Notes under the pieces: generated by a model
What the model saw: the letters and a program-made list of their open reading frames with translations, nothing else
Told to the model about the DNA's origin: nothing
Databases searched by the model: none
In this document: positions 38,028-47,691 of the stretch, in pieces
Layout of the letters: every line of letters starts with the position of its first letter
Position numbering within the stretch: the stretch's first letter is position 1
Made by a program: the position numbers and the translations under genes
Assembly (NCBI GenBank): GCA_963846495.1
Contig: CAWJWP010000011.1
Span: 1-64,000 of the forward strand
DNA from: DASYQD01 sp963846495
Lineage (GTDB): Bacteria; Acidobacteriota; Thermoanaerobaculia; Multivoradales; JAIOJS01
Reading direction: 5' to 3'
Length of the DNA: 64,000 nucleotides

Positions 38028-38693
38028 TCAGGACCGCGGCTCCGGGAGGGGTGACGAAAGAGACGACGCCGGCGATGCATTCGCACTGTCGGCCGCCGGC
38101 AACGCTTCGACCTGCAGCGGTGCTGCAGATTCGGCGGCGAAGGTGCCGGTGTAGAGCGGCGGTTGCGGCAGGCCGAGCATCTTCGCGTAGGCCGAGAGCT
38201 GGCCGCGATGGTGAACCTCGTGGCTGGCCATGAACCAGGTCATCTCGCCGACCGGCGCCACCAGACCGGCGACCGGATGGTGCACGATCGCGCCCGCGAG
38301 CTGCTCCGGCGTGAAGGCGGCGAACGCGGCCTCGGTCTCCGCCTGTTCTGCCGCGAGGCGATCGAGACAGCTCGCGAAGGTAGTCGGGTGGCGCGCGCCG
38401 CGCGCCGACAGGAAGTTCGGCGTGCGGAAGGCCGCGTAGCGCTCCTCGGCCGTGCCGATGAGCCCGAAAGGATCGTAGCGACTCCCCGCGGCAGCCTCCA
38501 CGAGCAACCGCCGCCAGAAGCGCTCGGCCTGGATGAGATGCACGACCAGCTCGCCGCACGAGAAGGCGTCGGCCGCAGGCCGCCAGTCGAAGACGTCTTC
38601 GGGGAACGCCGCGATCAGCTGACGAGTCCAACTGCGCTCCCGCTGCCAGAGACGCAACGGACTCGCGAGAGAACGCTGCTCGTGATCAATCAC
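38028..38693 (-). CDS. DinB-like four-helix-bundle protein
   Basis: 221 residues from GTG 38693; the longer open frame to 38771 overlaps the HAD gene and has no family-like sequence. DinB/YfiT signatures are FDWRPAADAFSCGELVVHLIQAERFWRR near residue 40 and the later MASHEVHHRGQLSAYAKMLG. The first and last supply His ligands for a metal in this putative thiol-transferase or metal-hydrolase superfamily. Function is unknown, but members often act in bacillithiol or mycothiol-type chemistry. The C-terminal ~30 residues are Ser/Pro/Ala-rich. The stop overlaps the start region of udk, so the genes are coupled. Confidence 0.85.
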   Translation of the reverse strand: MIDHEQRSLASPLRLWQRERSWTRQLIAAFPEDVFDWRPAADAFSCGELVVHLIQAERFWRRLLVEAAAGSRYDPFGLIGTAEERYAAFRTPNFLSARGARHPTTFASCLDRLAAEQAETEAAFAAFTPEQLAGAIVHHPVAGLVAPVGEMTWFMASHEVHHRGQLSAYAKMLGLPQPPLYTGTFAAESAAPLQVEALPAADSANASPASSLSSPLPEPRS

Positions 38694-38757
38694 GGCTGCG
38701 TATTGTACGGATGACCGCCAGCCGCTCACGGATGCGCGGGCGGCATCGTGCCACGCG

Positions 38758-39498
38758 TCAGAGAGCCGCAAGCGCTACCGGTAGATCCGCGAGGCGCTCG
38801 ATCGTGACGTCGGCATCAGGCCCGTCGTCGTGGTGCGAGCGCAGCCACACCGTGCGCGTCCCAGCGGCGCGGCCGGCGGCGACGTCGCTCTTCTTCCTGT
38901 CGCCGACCATCGCCGCTTCGGCGGGCGCAGCGCCGAGCTCGGCGAGCGCGGAGAGCAGCATCGCCGGCGCCGGCTTGCGGCTGCCGGCGTCGCAGCTGAA
39001 GCGGAAGACGGCGAACGGATCGGCGAGGCCGAAGCGCGCCAACACCTCGCGATAGAAGACGCCGGGCAGCGCCACGTTCGACACCAGCCCGAGCGCGAGG
39101 CCGCGCCCGCGCAACTCGAGCAACGCCGCGCTCGCGCCGTCGAGCGGCCGCAGCCGTTCGCCATACGGCGCGAACCACGCGGCGAGCAGCTCATGCCCCG
39201 TGACCCGCGCGCCGGTCGCCGCGATCAGCCGCCCGAGGTGCGGCCGCCAGTCGGCCTCGCATTGCCGCTCGTACCGTTGCACGTACTCGGCACGCCATGG
39301 CGCGAAGAGGAGCCCTTCGAGGTCGGCTTCATCGACCCGCCCGCCGCGCGCGCGCAACAGCGACAGCATGGCCGCGCGCCCCTCGAGGTCCGCCGCGTCG
39401 CCCGGCAGCCCCGCCTCGTTGTGCATATGGAGCAGCACGCCGCCCATGTCGAGCAGAACGGCGCGCAGAGGTGCGCGCATTGCCGGCGCGGCGCTCAT
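38758..39498 (-). CDS. HAD-superfamily hydrolase
   Basis: 246 residues from ATG 39498. HAD motif I is LLDMGGVLLHM (nucleophile Asp; the usual second Asp is Gly, as in the DxGGV subgroup). Motif II is LGLVSNVALPG, motif III is the Lys in SRKPAPAML, and motif IV is MVGDRKKSDVAAGRAAGTRTV. A helical cap of ~90 residues follows motif I. It is likely a small-molecule phosphatase in the cytoplasm; the substrate is unknown. The loss of the general-acid Asp may alter activity (phosphonatase- or nucleotidase-like members differ here). It sits between DinB and mutM on the same strand, each separated by 40-65 bases. Confidence 0.85.
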   Translation of the reverse strand: MSAAPAMRAPLRAVLLDMGGVLLHMHNEAGLPGDAADLEGRAAMLSLLRARGGRVDEADLEGLLFAPWRAEYVQRYERQCEADWRPHLGRLIAATGARVTGHELLAAWFAPYGERLRPLDGASAALLELRGRGLALGLVSNVALPGVFYREVLARFGLADPFAVFRFSCDAGSRKPAPAMLLSALAELGAAPAEAAMVGDRKKSDVAAGRAAGTRTVWLRSHHDDGPDADVTIERLADLPVALAAL

Positions 39499-39541
39499 CG
39501 AGGAGCCGCCGCTCCCATCGACCGCCCGGCTCGCTCGCCGC

Positions 39542-40382
39542 TCACCGCTGACAACCCGGGCAGTAGTACGTGCTCCGCCCGCTCTGCACGATTCGGCGAA
39601 TCGCAGTGCCGCAGCGCACGCACGGCTCGCCCTCGCGATCGTAGACAGCGAGCGAGACCTGGAAGTAGCCCGGATTACCCTCGCCGTCGACGAAATCGTT
39701 GAGCGTCGTGCCGCCCTGCTCGATGGCGTGCGCCAACACAGCACGCACCGCCTGCGCCAGCAGCTCCCACCGCGCCGCCGAGATGCGCGCCACCGAGCGC
39801 CGCGGGTCGACGCCGGCCTGGAAGAGCGCCTCGCTGGCGTAGATGTTCCCCACCCCGACGACGACGCAAGCGTCCATGAGATACGCCTTCACCGGCCCGC
39901 GCCGCGCCGCCGCGTTGTGGCGCAAATAGTCGCCGTCGAGCAACGGCCCGCGCGGCCCTTCGCCTAGCGGCTCGATCCCCAGCGCCGCGAAATGCGGGTC
40001 CCGCGCGATCTTGTCGGTCGGCAACGCGAGCACGAGCCCAAAACGCCGCGGATCGACGAAGCGCAGCCGCCCACCGCGCGCCAGGTGAAAGACGACGTGC
40101 TCGTGCAACATCCGCGGCTCGCGCGCCGGCACCACCGTGAGCCGCCCGCTCATCCCAAGGTGCAGCACCAACGTCGACCCACCCTCCAAGTGCGCCAACA
40201 AGTACTTGGCGCGCCGCTCCAACGACTCAACGCGCCTTCCGGCCGCAGCGTTCGCCAGCCGCCGAGCGCTCACCCGCTCACGCAGCCGCGGATCATGCAC
40301 CTCGACCCGCGCGATCCGCGCCCCGACCAGCCGCGGCGCGAGCGATCGGCGCAGAGACCTCGACCTCAGGCAGCTCCGGCAC
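39542..40382 (-). pseudogene. mutM: Formamidopyrimidine-DNA glycosylase, frame-broken near its N-terminus
   Basis: The N-terminus VPELPEVEV starts at GTG 40382, giving the catalytic Pro2 and Glu3 of Fpg. The frame moves +1 near 40354 (an extra base in GTCTCTGCG) and continues as LRRSLAPRLVGARIARVEVHDPRL. The rest is complete: HLGMSGRL, VDPRRFGLVL, the helix-two-turn-helix region VGVGNIYASEALFQAG, and the zinc finger CVRCGTAIRR...YYCPGCQR. The intact protein would be ~280 residues. It removes 8-oxoguanine and other oxidised purines. Without the frame correction the protein would lack its catalytic N-terminus. An alternative GTG at 40300 would give only a dead fragment. Probably a base error. 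Confidence 0.88.
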
Positions 40383-40465
40383 GGCGCCAGATGCTAGCCC
40401 GTGTCAAAGCATTCGAGCGCTCAACGCCACGCGCGCACTCCGCGGCCCGCGAACACTCAACTGGA

Positions 40466-40646
40466 GGCGGGTGCGGGCGGGGCCGGGGGCCGTCGCAGCG
40501 GGGCCTCCGGAGGGCGCACGCGTCGGCTGGTCGAAGGCAGCGGCTCGCGACCCCGCGCCCGGAGGCGAGCGAGCCATCCGGGCCTGAATACCACTAAAGG
40601 CGAGCGTGCCCCGCAGCGGCGGCCCCCGGCCCCGCCCGCACCCGCC
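40466..40646. repeat. Imperfect inverted repeat, 39-base arms, 103-base loop
   Basis: Left arm 40466-40504 and right arm 40608-40646 pair at 37 of 39 positions. The arms are very GC-rich and would form a strong hairpin in RNA or a cruciform in DNA. It could be a factor-dependent terminator or a dispersed palindromic element. Confidence 0.7.
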
Positions 40647-40666
40647 GGCCCGCTCGCGATCCGGTG

Positions 40667-40694
40667 TCTCGCGCCTCGCGTCTCGCGTCTCGCG
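40667..40694. repeat. Heptamer array, four units of TCTCGCG or CCTCGCG
   Basis: Four consecutive seven-base units in the gap after the permease gene; the second unit differs by one base. It is a short microsatellite-like stretch with no visible function. Confidence 0.6.
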
Positions 40695-40708
40695 TTGTCG
40701 ATCGTCGA

Positions 40709-43182
40709 TCAGCTCACGTCCGACCGCAGCGCCAGCATCGGATCCACGGATGCCGCCCGCCGCGCCGGCAGCCAAGCCGCGCTCGCCGCCGCCACCAACA
40801 GCAGCGCCGCCGGCAACACATACGCCCACGGATCCAGCACCCCAACGCCAAAGAGCAACGAGCCAAGGCTCCGGTTGAGCACCGCCGCCGCGGCGGCGCC
40901 GAGCACGACCCCGGCGACCGTCAAGCCGAGCCCGTGCCGCAACACCAAGCTCGCCAAGCTGCGCGCGCCGGCGCCAAGCGCGCGCCGCACGCCGAGCTCG
41001 CGCACCCGCCGCGCCGTGACGAACGCCAGCACCGCGTAGATGCCGAGCAGCGTCAACAACAGCGCCAGCCCACCAAGACCGCCGAGCAGCACTGCCAGCG
41101 CCCGCTCGCGCTCGAGGTTGCTGCCCACATGCGTCGCCAACGTCTTCTGATCGAACAGCGGCATGTCCGCGTCGAGCCCCGCCACCGTCGCGCGCAACGT
41201 CGCCTGCAACCGCTCGCGTGCCGCTTCGCCCCTTCACCACCGCGGTGAGGCCGGAGAGATAGCTCTGCTGCAGCGGCACGAAAAGCGTCGGGCTCGCCTC
41301 CTCGCGCAAGCTGTACGCGCGCACGTCCCGCGCCACGCCGACGACGCTCACCGCCTCGCCGCGCGGGCCGACGTCGCCGATGCTGCGCCCGAGCGCGCTC
41401 TTGCCGCGCCAGTACTGCCGCACGAACGCCTCGTTGACGACGGCGACGAGCGGCGCGCCGGCGCGGTCGCCGCCGGTGAAGCTCCGCCCCGCCACGAGCG
41501 GCACGCCAAGGGCGCGGAAGTAGCCCGGGCTCACTACGTTGAAGCTCGTGCCGGCGCGCTCGCCGTCGGGGATTTCGTAACCCTCGGGCTGCATGGTGAC
41601 GTACATCCCGGCGCCGCTCACCGGCACCTGCTTGCCGAGCGCCGCCGCCTCGACGCCGGGCGCCGCTTCGAGGCGCGCCAGCAGCTCCTCCCAGAAACGC
41701 GCCCCTCGCGCTTCGTCGTACCCCTGACGCGAGAGGTCGAGCGAAGCGAGCACCACGCCGCGCGTCGAAATGCCGCTGTCGACGCGGCTCGCCTGCCACA
41801 GCGTGCGCAGCAACAGGCCGGCGGCCGACAGCAGCACCACCGACAGCGCCACCTGCACGACGACGAGACCGCTGCGCAACGGCAACCGCCAGCCGGCGGC
41901 ATCGACGGAAATCTCGCCCTTGAGCGACTGAGCCGGATCGCGCCGGCGCGCGCGCCACGCGGGAACGGCGCCGGCGAGCAGCGCCACGAAGAGCCCGGCC
42001 GCCGCGGCGGCGGCGAGCAGCCGCGGCCCCAGCGCGTTCTCGACCGCGGCGGGAAGCAGCGGGAAGTCGGCCGGCAACAGCGCCACGAGCGCGCGCTGCC
42101 AGACGAGCGCCAGCCCCACGCCGGCGGCCACACCCAAGGCGCCGAGCATCGCCGCCTCGGCGCTCAACACGCGTAGCAGCGCGCCGCCGCCGGCGCCCAT
42201 CGATCGCCGCACCGCCAGCTCGCGATGCCGCTGCTCGCCGCGCAGCAGGAGCAACACGCCGGCGGCGAGACCGGCGAGCGCGAGCACCAGGGCGCCGGCG
42301 GCGAACAGCAGCCACGCGGTGCGCATGGCGAGCGGCCGCGAGCCCTCCGCCACCAGCGCCTCGCCGGCGGGCACGACGCGCACGTGCGGCGCGAGATCGT
42401 CGTCGCCGACGCGGCGCGCGAGGTCGCGGCGCAGCCGCTCGCGCCTCGGCGCGCACCGACTCCGCCGTCGCGCCGGGCGCCAAACGCGCCACCGCATCGA
42501 GCCAGCGGAAGTTGGTCGTCTCGAGCGGCCGCGCGGCGGCGAACTGCGGCGTCACGAGAAGGACCTGCGCGAGTGGCAGCCAGACATCGGGCGCGTCGTC
42601 GAGCGACACGCCGAGGAACCCGCGCGGCGCGATGCCCACCACCTCGACGAGCTGACGGTTGACGCGCACCGCGCGACCGACGATCGCCGGATCGCCGCCG
42701 AACGTGCGCCGCCAGAAGGGCTCGGCGAGCACCGCCACCGGCGGCGCGCCCGCGCGGTCGTCCGCCGGCGCGAGCAGCCGGCCGCGCTCCGGCTCGACGC
42801 CGAGCAGCGGGAAGTAGCCGCCGCCCACGAGCGCGGCGTAGGCGCGCCCCGGCTGCTGGCCACCGGCCGCGAAGTCGACGGCGCTACCGCTGCTCCAGGC
42901 GACGACGCGGTCGAGCGCGCGGCCGTGGCTCGCGAGATCCGCCACCTCGGGATACGAGAACCCGTAGTGCGACTCGCCCTTCTCGTCGACCGGGTAGAGG
43001 CGCACCAGCCGCTCCGCGTCGCGATAGGGCAAGCCGCGGAAGAGCAGCGCGTCGGCGAGGCTCACCAGCGCCGTGTTGGCGCCGACGCCGAGGGCGAGCG
43101 CGAGCACGACCGCGGCAGTGAAACCGGGACGGCGCACGAGCGAGCGCGCTGCGAAGCGAAGGTCGAGCGGCAGGCTGGCCAT
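40709..43182 (-). pseudogene. Acidobacterial-type FtsX/MacB permease (ADOP), broken by two frame changes
   Basis: ATG 43182 starts a permease of ~820 residues (MASLPLDLRFAARSLVRRPGF), once +1 changes near 42441 and 41228 (in a GGGG run) are bridged. It has an N-terminal helix, a MacB periplasmic core (DAERLVRLYPVDEKGE...), an FtsX transmembrane block (LFAAGALVLALAGLAAG), a second periplasmic part (VAGRSFTGGDRAGAP) and a second FtsX block ending ARRAASVDPMLALRSD. This doubled architecture is the mark of acidobacterial duplicated orphan permeases. No ATPase gene is nearby, as usual. It probably exports lipids, peptides or drugs with a separate ATPase. Both breaks look like single inserted bases. 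Confidence 0.9.
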
Positions 43183-43445
43183 CGAGGCACCTCCTGGAAC
43201 GTCGGCGTCGGTCGCCCCTGGTGCAGCGGCCGTGCCCGGCGAGTCCGTACGAGCCAGGCGAGCCGGCTCAACGAGTTGCGACCAGCGCGCCGGCGACGCG
43301 ATGTGCCGCGATGCGACCGCGCTTCCCGCGACCGGACAGAAGCGGTCGCGGCGCAGGTCGTCCCGCCAAACGGGTGATCCGGCACCGAGCCTCGAGCGCC
43401 GGTCACCGACTCGCAACTAGACTCTCCGCCGCACAGGAGGGAACG

Positions 43446-43913
43446 ATGAGCGCGAAGAAAGCCACGCAGAAGCCCGCCAAGAGCGCCGCCGCAAAGGGCA
43501 AGGCGGTCGAGACATTCACCGACGAAGAACGAGAGGCGATGAAGGAGCGCGCCAAGGAGCTCAAGGCGGAAGCGAGCAAGGCGGACGGGGAAAGCGAGCT
43601 GCTCGCGAAGGTCGCCGAGATGAAGGAACCGGATCGCGCCATGGCCAAGCGGCTCCACGCCATCGTCAAGGCCGCCGCGCCAAGCCTCTCGCCGAAGACC
43701 TGGTACGGGATGCCCGCTTACGCCAAGGACGGCAAGGTCCTCTGCTTCTTCCAGAGCGCGCAGAAGTTCAAGTCGAGATACGCGACGTTCGGCTTCAGCG
43801 ACGTAGCAAACCTCGACGAAGGCGCCATGTGGCCGACCTCCTTCGCGCTGAAGGAGCTCACCGCTGCCGTAGAGGCGAAGATCGCGGCGCTGGTGAAGAA
43901 AGCGGTGAGCTGA
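43446..43913 (+). CDS. DUF1801-domain protein (YdhG-like)
   Basis: 155 residues from ATG 43446. The N-terminus is a Lys/Ala-rich extension (SAKKATQKPAKSAAAKGKA). An acidic and basic helical middle follows (EREAMKERAKELKAEASKADGES). The C-terminal DUF1801 fold (about 75-150) has KTWYGMPAYAKDGKVLCFFQSAQKFKSRYATFGF. Relatives include small iron-chaperone-like and yeast frataxin-like-fold proteins, but the function is not known. The extension resembles the Lys/Ala tails of the small gene at 19.3 kb and may bind nucleic acid. It stands alone with a ~260-base gap upstream. GC is slightly lower than the neighbours. Confidence 0.82.
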   Translation: MSAKKATQKPAKSAAAKGKAVETFTDEEREAMKERAKELKAEASKADGESELLAKVAEMKEPDRAMAKRLHAIVKAAAPSLSPKTWYGMPAYAKDGKVLCFFQSAQKFKSRYATFGFSDVANLDEGAMWPTSFALKELTAAVEAKIAALVKKAVS

Positions 43914-43928
43914 GGCCGACGATCACCA

Positions 43929-44015
43929 CCTCGAGGTCCCTGAGGGAAAACGAGCCCGCTTGCCGCGTTCCGGAGGCAAGGGGAACGAAATCCCCGCACT
44001 CAAAGGACCTCGAGG
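43929..44015 (+). promoter_or_regulatory. Structured leader of the beta-helix gene, 11-base outer stem that masks the ribosome site
   Basis: An 11-base perfect inverted repeat (43929-43939 CCTCGAGGTCC; 44005-44015 GGACCTCGAGG) encloses smaller repeats (CCCTGAGGG, CTTGCC/GGCAAG, GGGG/CCCC). The right arm overlaps the GAGGAGGG ribosome-binding site at 44012-44019, before ATG 44024. This would let an RNA fold gate translation. It does not match a riboswitch that I know. Confidence 0.45.
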
Positions 44016-44023
44016 AGGGTGAC

Positions 44024-46485
44024 ATGCCCAGCACGTTCAGACCGGAGGCTTCCCCGCTCTTCGTCGCCGCCGACGGCGTGACCGATTGCCTGCCGGCGTT
44101 CAACGACGTCATCGATCGCATGGCCGACGGGGACATCCTCCAGCTCGGCGCGGCGGGGGCCTATGCGCTCTCGGCGCCGCTGGAGATCGCCAAGAGCATC
44201 GTCATCCAGGGTGAGCCGGCGCCGCACTTCGTGCTTTCGCCATCGGAGATCTTCACCAACGTCATCGGCGAGGCCGGGCTGCGTCTGTTCGGCAAGTGCA
44301 CGCTGATGAATCTGCAATTGAACGGGCGGCTGGGCCCCAACACGCCCCAGTACAGCTGGCCGATCCTCTCGTCCGTCGTCGCCGCCAACGAGTGCACCGT
44401 GACCCTCGACCTCGGGGACCCGCCGGTGCCGCACAACATCGCGATCGATTCGTTCATCACCACCTCGGGGCTGGAGCGGACGGTCCCCCCAGCATCTCGG
44501 GGAACACCGGGCGGGCCCGCGTCACCGGGACGACCGCCACCACGATCACGTTCCCGCTGTTCATCCGCGACGGCAACTACGGTCCCGGCTACATCACCAG
44601 CGCGAATCACGGTATCTGGAGCCGCCGTACCCTGCGCCTCGTCAACGTGGGCGTCCACGGCTACCGCGGCGACGGCGTGTTCCTGGACAGCAACACGTTG
44701 CACGCCGCCACCGCGAGCGTCGTCATCGACGCAGCAGGCGTGGCGACCGTGACCACCACGCGGCCGCATCCGTTCCGTCCCGGCATGTACGTCGAGTCGA
44801 CCGGCTGGGGTCCCCGGAACCTGTCGGAGACGCCAATCCTCTCGGTCCCCGCGCCCGACCAGCTCACGGTGCTCATAGGCGGCCCGAACAACGTCACCGC
44901 CGCGGGCGGGATGATCAGCACCACGGAGGACACCGGCAACGCGGACCACTGGCACGTCGACACGCTGCGCGTGAACGCCAACCTCGGGCACGGCTTCCAC
45001 ACGCTCGGGCCGCGCGCCAACGCCGGGGTGGCGATCAAGCTCGACGCCACGAGCAACGGCGGCGTGGCGGTGTGGGAGGAGGGGTTCCTGGGGAACAGCT
45101 ATCTCGCCTGCCACACGTCGCTCAACCGCCTGGGGTCGTACGTGAAGCCGAGCTCCTCCGACAGCAACCGGACGATCTTCCTCGGCTGTTACGCCGAGAC
45201 GAACCAGCCGGATCCGATCTGCATGCCTCCCGCGTCGCGTTACGCGGGGGCAGGGCATTGGACGGGGGGCGGGCTCGCCAACGGCTGGCCGGTCGGCTAC
45301 AACGTGCCGTCGGTGTTCCCCAACGAGAACGCGAACAACGATCTGCGGGTCAACGTCACCTCCTCGCGGATCGCCGGCGGCGAGCTGATCTGCACCGTCT
45401 CCGCCTTCGACCCGCGCGACCTGCGCGCGGGCATGCGCGCGACCACGACCGGCCTGGTCAGCGACGTCACCACCCCGACGACCTTCACCCGGACGACCGC
45501 GACCGAGATCGTCTTCGCTACCACGCTGGCCGATATGCCGGCGCAGAGCGGCGGCATGGTGACGTTCCAGAACACGCTGACCTTCGAGATCGGCGGCCGG
45601 ACCGACACGATCTACACCTACCGATCCAGCATGGAAGCGTCGGGAATCGGGAGCGCCTGGTACAGCAAGCTCTACTCGCACGACGTCGACGACATCAGGG
45701 ACCAGTGGTTCGTGACCCGTTACGGAAGCCAGCCTGCCAACATCGTCGAGGCCGAATCGGGGCGATACAGCCGGGACGATCGCAACGGCCCCCTCATCGG
45801 CGTGGCGCAGAAGTGGTTCCCGAACGGGATGTATCTCGGCCCGCGGGGCGACATGGCCAAGCTCGAGAGCCATCGCCGGATCCACGGCACGGTCACCTAT
45901 CGCTGCCTGTTCTACAAGGAGAGCGGCGCGGCGCAGGCGCTGCGCGCGATCGCCTGGGGGCCGACGTATCCCGTCGGGGGATCGACGGCGGCGCCGCCGG
46001 CGGACATCTGGACGGCGGGGGACATCGTCTGGAACAGCGCGCCGGGCGGGAGCGGACCGCTGGGGTGGGTGTGCACGGCGACGGGCACCGCGGCGGCGCC
46101 GGCGGGGACGTGGGAGGAGATGCCGAGGCTCAGGCCGAATGCCGTCGGGCGCTCGGTGCAGGAGGTCATCCGAGTGCCGTTCACGGCGGCGTCGCCGGCG
46201 GATCTGTTCATCTACAACGCGGATTGTCCGGTGGCGACGAGCATCCTGGACGTGCAGGCGATCGTCACCACGGCGTCGGCCGCGGGGACCGTGCAGCTCC
46301 TCAGCGGCACCGTCACTCCCACGGCACTGTCGGACGCCTTCCAGACCACCGCGGCCGGGAGATTCCGCGCCAGCGGGCTGACCGTCACGTCGGTCCCGAC
46401 AGTGCCGGTCGGCGGCTCCCTCGTGCTCCGCCGCACCAACACGGCGGCCGTGGGGGAGATGATGATCTGGGTACAGCGCTCTTAG
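44024..46485 (+). pseudogene. Large beta-helix/tail-spike-like protein, one -1 frame change
   Basis: ATG 44024 starts MPSTFRPEASPLFVAADGV; the frame changes by -1 near 44486 in a C run, then continues to 46485. Joined, it is ~820 residues. The first ~250 look like a right-handed beta helix (DGDILQLGAAGAYALSAPLEIAKS; GKCTLMNLQLNGRLG), as in pectate lyase and phage tail-spike proteins. The middle has GDGVFLDSNTLHAATAS and GLGHGFH-like turns, and the C-terminus is beta-rich (APADLFIYNADCPVATSILDVQAI). No signal peptide is seen, so it could be exported by another route or be phage-derived. It has a structured leader. GC and codon use match the host only partly. Confidence 0.75.
44548..44593 (+). 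repeat. 46-base segment duplicated at 50132-50177 (copy 1)
   Basis: This stretch encodes TFPLFIRDGNYGPGY in the beta-helix gene. A copy with one mismatch lies in the gap after the second FtsX permease. Direct orientation, about 5.6 kb apart. Confidence 0.85.
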
Positions 46486-46505
46486 CTCGGCCGTGAGTCG
46501 AGCGA

Positions 46506-46530
46506 CATGAGAAATCCGCATGTTCTCATG
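46506..46530 (+). promoter_or_regulatory. Perfect inverted repeat CATGAGAA-N9-TTCTCATG upstream of the LysR gene
   Basis: Eight-base arms (46506-46513 and 46523-46530) lie about 49 bases before the ATG of the LysR-type regulator. The shape and spacing suit a LysR-family operator and could be an autoregulatory site. It is also at the 3' end of the beta-helix gene, where a hairpin terminator is an alternative; there is no T run. Confidence 0.5.
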
Positions 46531-46578
46531 TTCGATCATCTCTCGCGTCGATGACCGGGCTATCCTTCGCCGCTAGAG

Positions 46579-47565
46579 ATGAGCCATGGCGAAACCGACG
46601 TGCGCCCGGTGACGCGGATGCCGGGCGCGGGCATCTTGCGCCCGATCGCGCTGGAGATTCGCCACCTACGGCTGGTGCTCGCCATCGAGGAGGAGCGAGG
46701 CATCACGCGGGCCGGCGAAAAGCTCCACCTGACGCAGTCCGCGCTGTCTCACCAGCTCAAGGAAATCGAGACGCGTCTCGGCGTGCCGCTCTTCCTGCGG
46801 ATCAAGAAGCGGCTGGTGATCACGGAAGCCGGCAAGCGCGTCGTCGCCGTGGCGCGCCAGACCCTGGCGGCCGTGGTGGAGCTCGAGGAGGAGCTTCGCG
46901 GCGCCGCGACGGGCCGGCGGGGAGTCCTCCGCCTCACCACCGAGTGTTACACCTGCTACGACTGGCTGCCGACCCTGCTCAAGAGATTCGGCCAGCGCTA
47001 TCCGGACGTCGAGGTCCGCATCGACGTCGATGCCACCCGCCGTCCGCTGGCCGCGTTGCGCGAAGGGTCCGTCGACCTGGCGCTGGTGACCTGCCCCGTC
47101 GACGAACGGGAGCTCGTCGCGCGGCCGCTGTTCGAGGACGAGCTGTTCCTGGTGACGGCCCCCGATCACCCGCTGGCGAGGCGCCGCTTCGTGCGGCCGG
47201 TCGATCTCGCGTCCGAGCGGTTGCTGGGCTATTCACCACCGCAGGAGAGCCGCTTTTACCAGCAGTTCATGGCGGCGAGCGGGGTGGCGCCCCGTGAGGT
47301 GGTGCAGGTTCAGCTCACCGAGGCGATGATGTCGATGGTGCGCGCCGGTCTCGGCGTCGCTGCTGTCGCCGGCTGGGCCATCGACCGCGAGCTGCGTCGG
47401 GGAACGCTGGCCGCCGTCCGTCTCGGCCAGCGCGGCCTTCAGCGCACCTGGCAAGCCGCGACATTGCGGGTCGGGAAGCCGCCGGCTTACGTGGCGTATT
47501 TCTCGGACCTGATCAGCGCGCACGCGGCGCCAGCTCGCCACGAACGCCGCCAAGCGGCCGGCTGA
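46579..47565 (+). CDS. LysR-family transcriptional regulator, MetR-like
   Basis: 328 residues from ATG 46579. The N-terminal winged helix-turn-helix (about 27-85) has RPIALEIRHLRLVLAIEEERGITRAGEKLHLTQSALSHQLKEIE. The effector domain begins with RGVLRLTTECYTCYDWLPTLLKRF, where ECYTCYDWL matches the MetR signature (ECHTC...WL), then the ELFLVTAPDHPLA segment. MetR-type regulators bind homocysteine and control methionine genes in relatives; here no methionine gene is adjacent. The neighbours are a beta-helix-like protein upstream and an FtsX permease downstream, so it may control the latter. The C-terminal ~30 residues are Arg/Ala-rich. Confidence 0.9.
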   Translation: MSHGETDVRPVTRMPGAGILRPIALEIRHLRLVLAIEEERGITRAGEKLHLTQSALSHQLKEIETRLGVPLFLRIKKRLVITEAGKRVVAVARQTLAAVVELEEELRGAATGRRGVLRLTTECYTCYDWLPTLLKRFGQRYPDVEVRIDVDATRRPLAALREGSVDLALVTCPVDERELVARPLFEDELFLVTAPDHPLARRRFVRPVDLASERLLGYSPPQESRFYQQFMAASGVAPREVVQVQLTEAMMSMVRAGLGVAAVAGWAIDRELRRGTLAAVRLGQRGLQRTWQAATLRVGKPPAYVAYFSDLISAHAAPARHERRQAAG

Positions 47566-47652
47566 CTGCGCTCGGCTTGAGCCGACCCGCGCGGTGCGCG
47601 GCACGCGCGCGGCCGTTCCATGCGGCCGTTGCATGAAAGGTATTACGACGTT

Positions 47653-47671
47653 GCGTTGGACTGATCAACGC
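47653..47671 (+). promoter_or_regulatory. Inverted repeat GCGTTG-N7-CAACGC ahead of the second FtsX permease
   Basis: Six-base arms at 47653-47658 and 47666-47671 lie 20 bases before ATG 47692. A 13-base direct repeat (GCGGCCGTT(C/G)CAT) lies just upstream. Either may be an operator for the adjacent LysR regulator; no promoter is fixed. Confidence 0.35.
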
Positions 47672-47691
47672 TGCGACCTCAATATCGCGCC

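Larger units (their letters stand above)
40383..40708. other. 326-base intergenic region with a long imperfect inverted repeat
   Basis: This is the only gap over 300 bases. It separates the end of the FtsX-permease gene from the mutM start. It holds an imperfect 39-base inverted repeat (40466-40504 with 40608-40646), a 103-base loop that itself contains a short palindrome (CCTCCGGAGG), and a run of TCTCGCG heptamers at 40667-40694. No gene is supported in either strand. It probably ends the permease transcript and holds the mutM promoter; no consensus -10 is apparent. Confidence 0.6.

Noticed and set aside
43929..44024. Known riboswitch such as a cyclic-di-GMP (GEMM) or fluoride aptamer
   Set aside because: A few GCAA and CAAAG-like pieces are present, but the conserved cores and stem arrangement do not match.
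44024..46485. Prophage tail-spike gene indicating an integrated phage
   Set aside because: The fold is compatible, but no other phage genes (terminase, capsid, integrase) are nearby, so a prophage is not supported.
44161..46539. Long minus-strand open frame opposite the beta-helix gene
   Set aside because: Composition is rich in Arg and His without fold motifs, and the plus-strand frame has beta-helix features.
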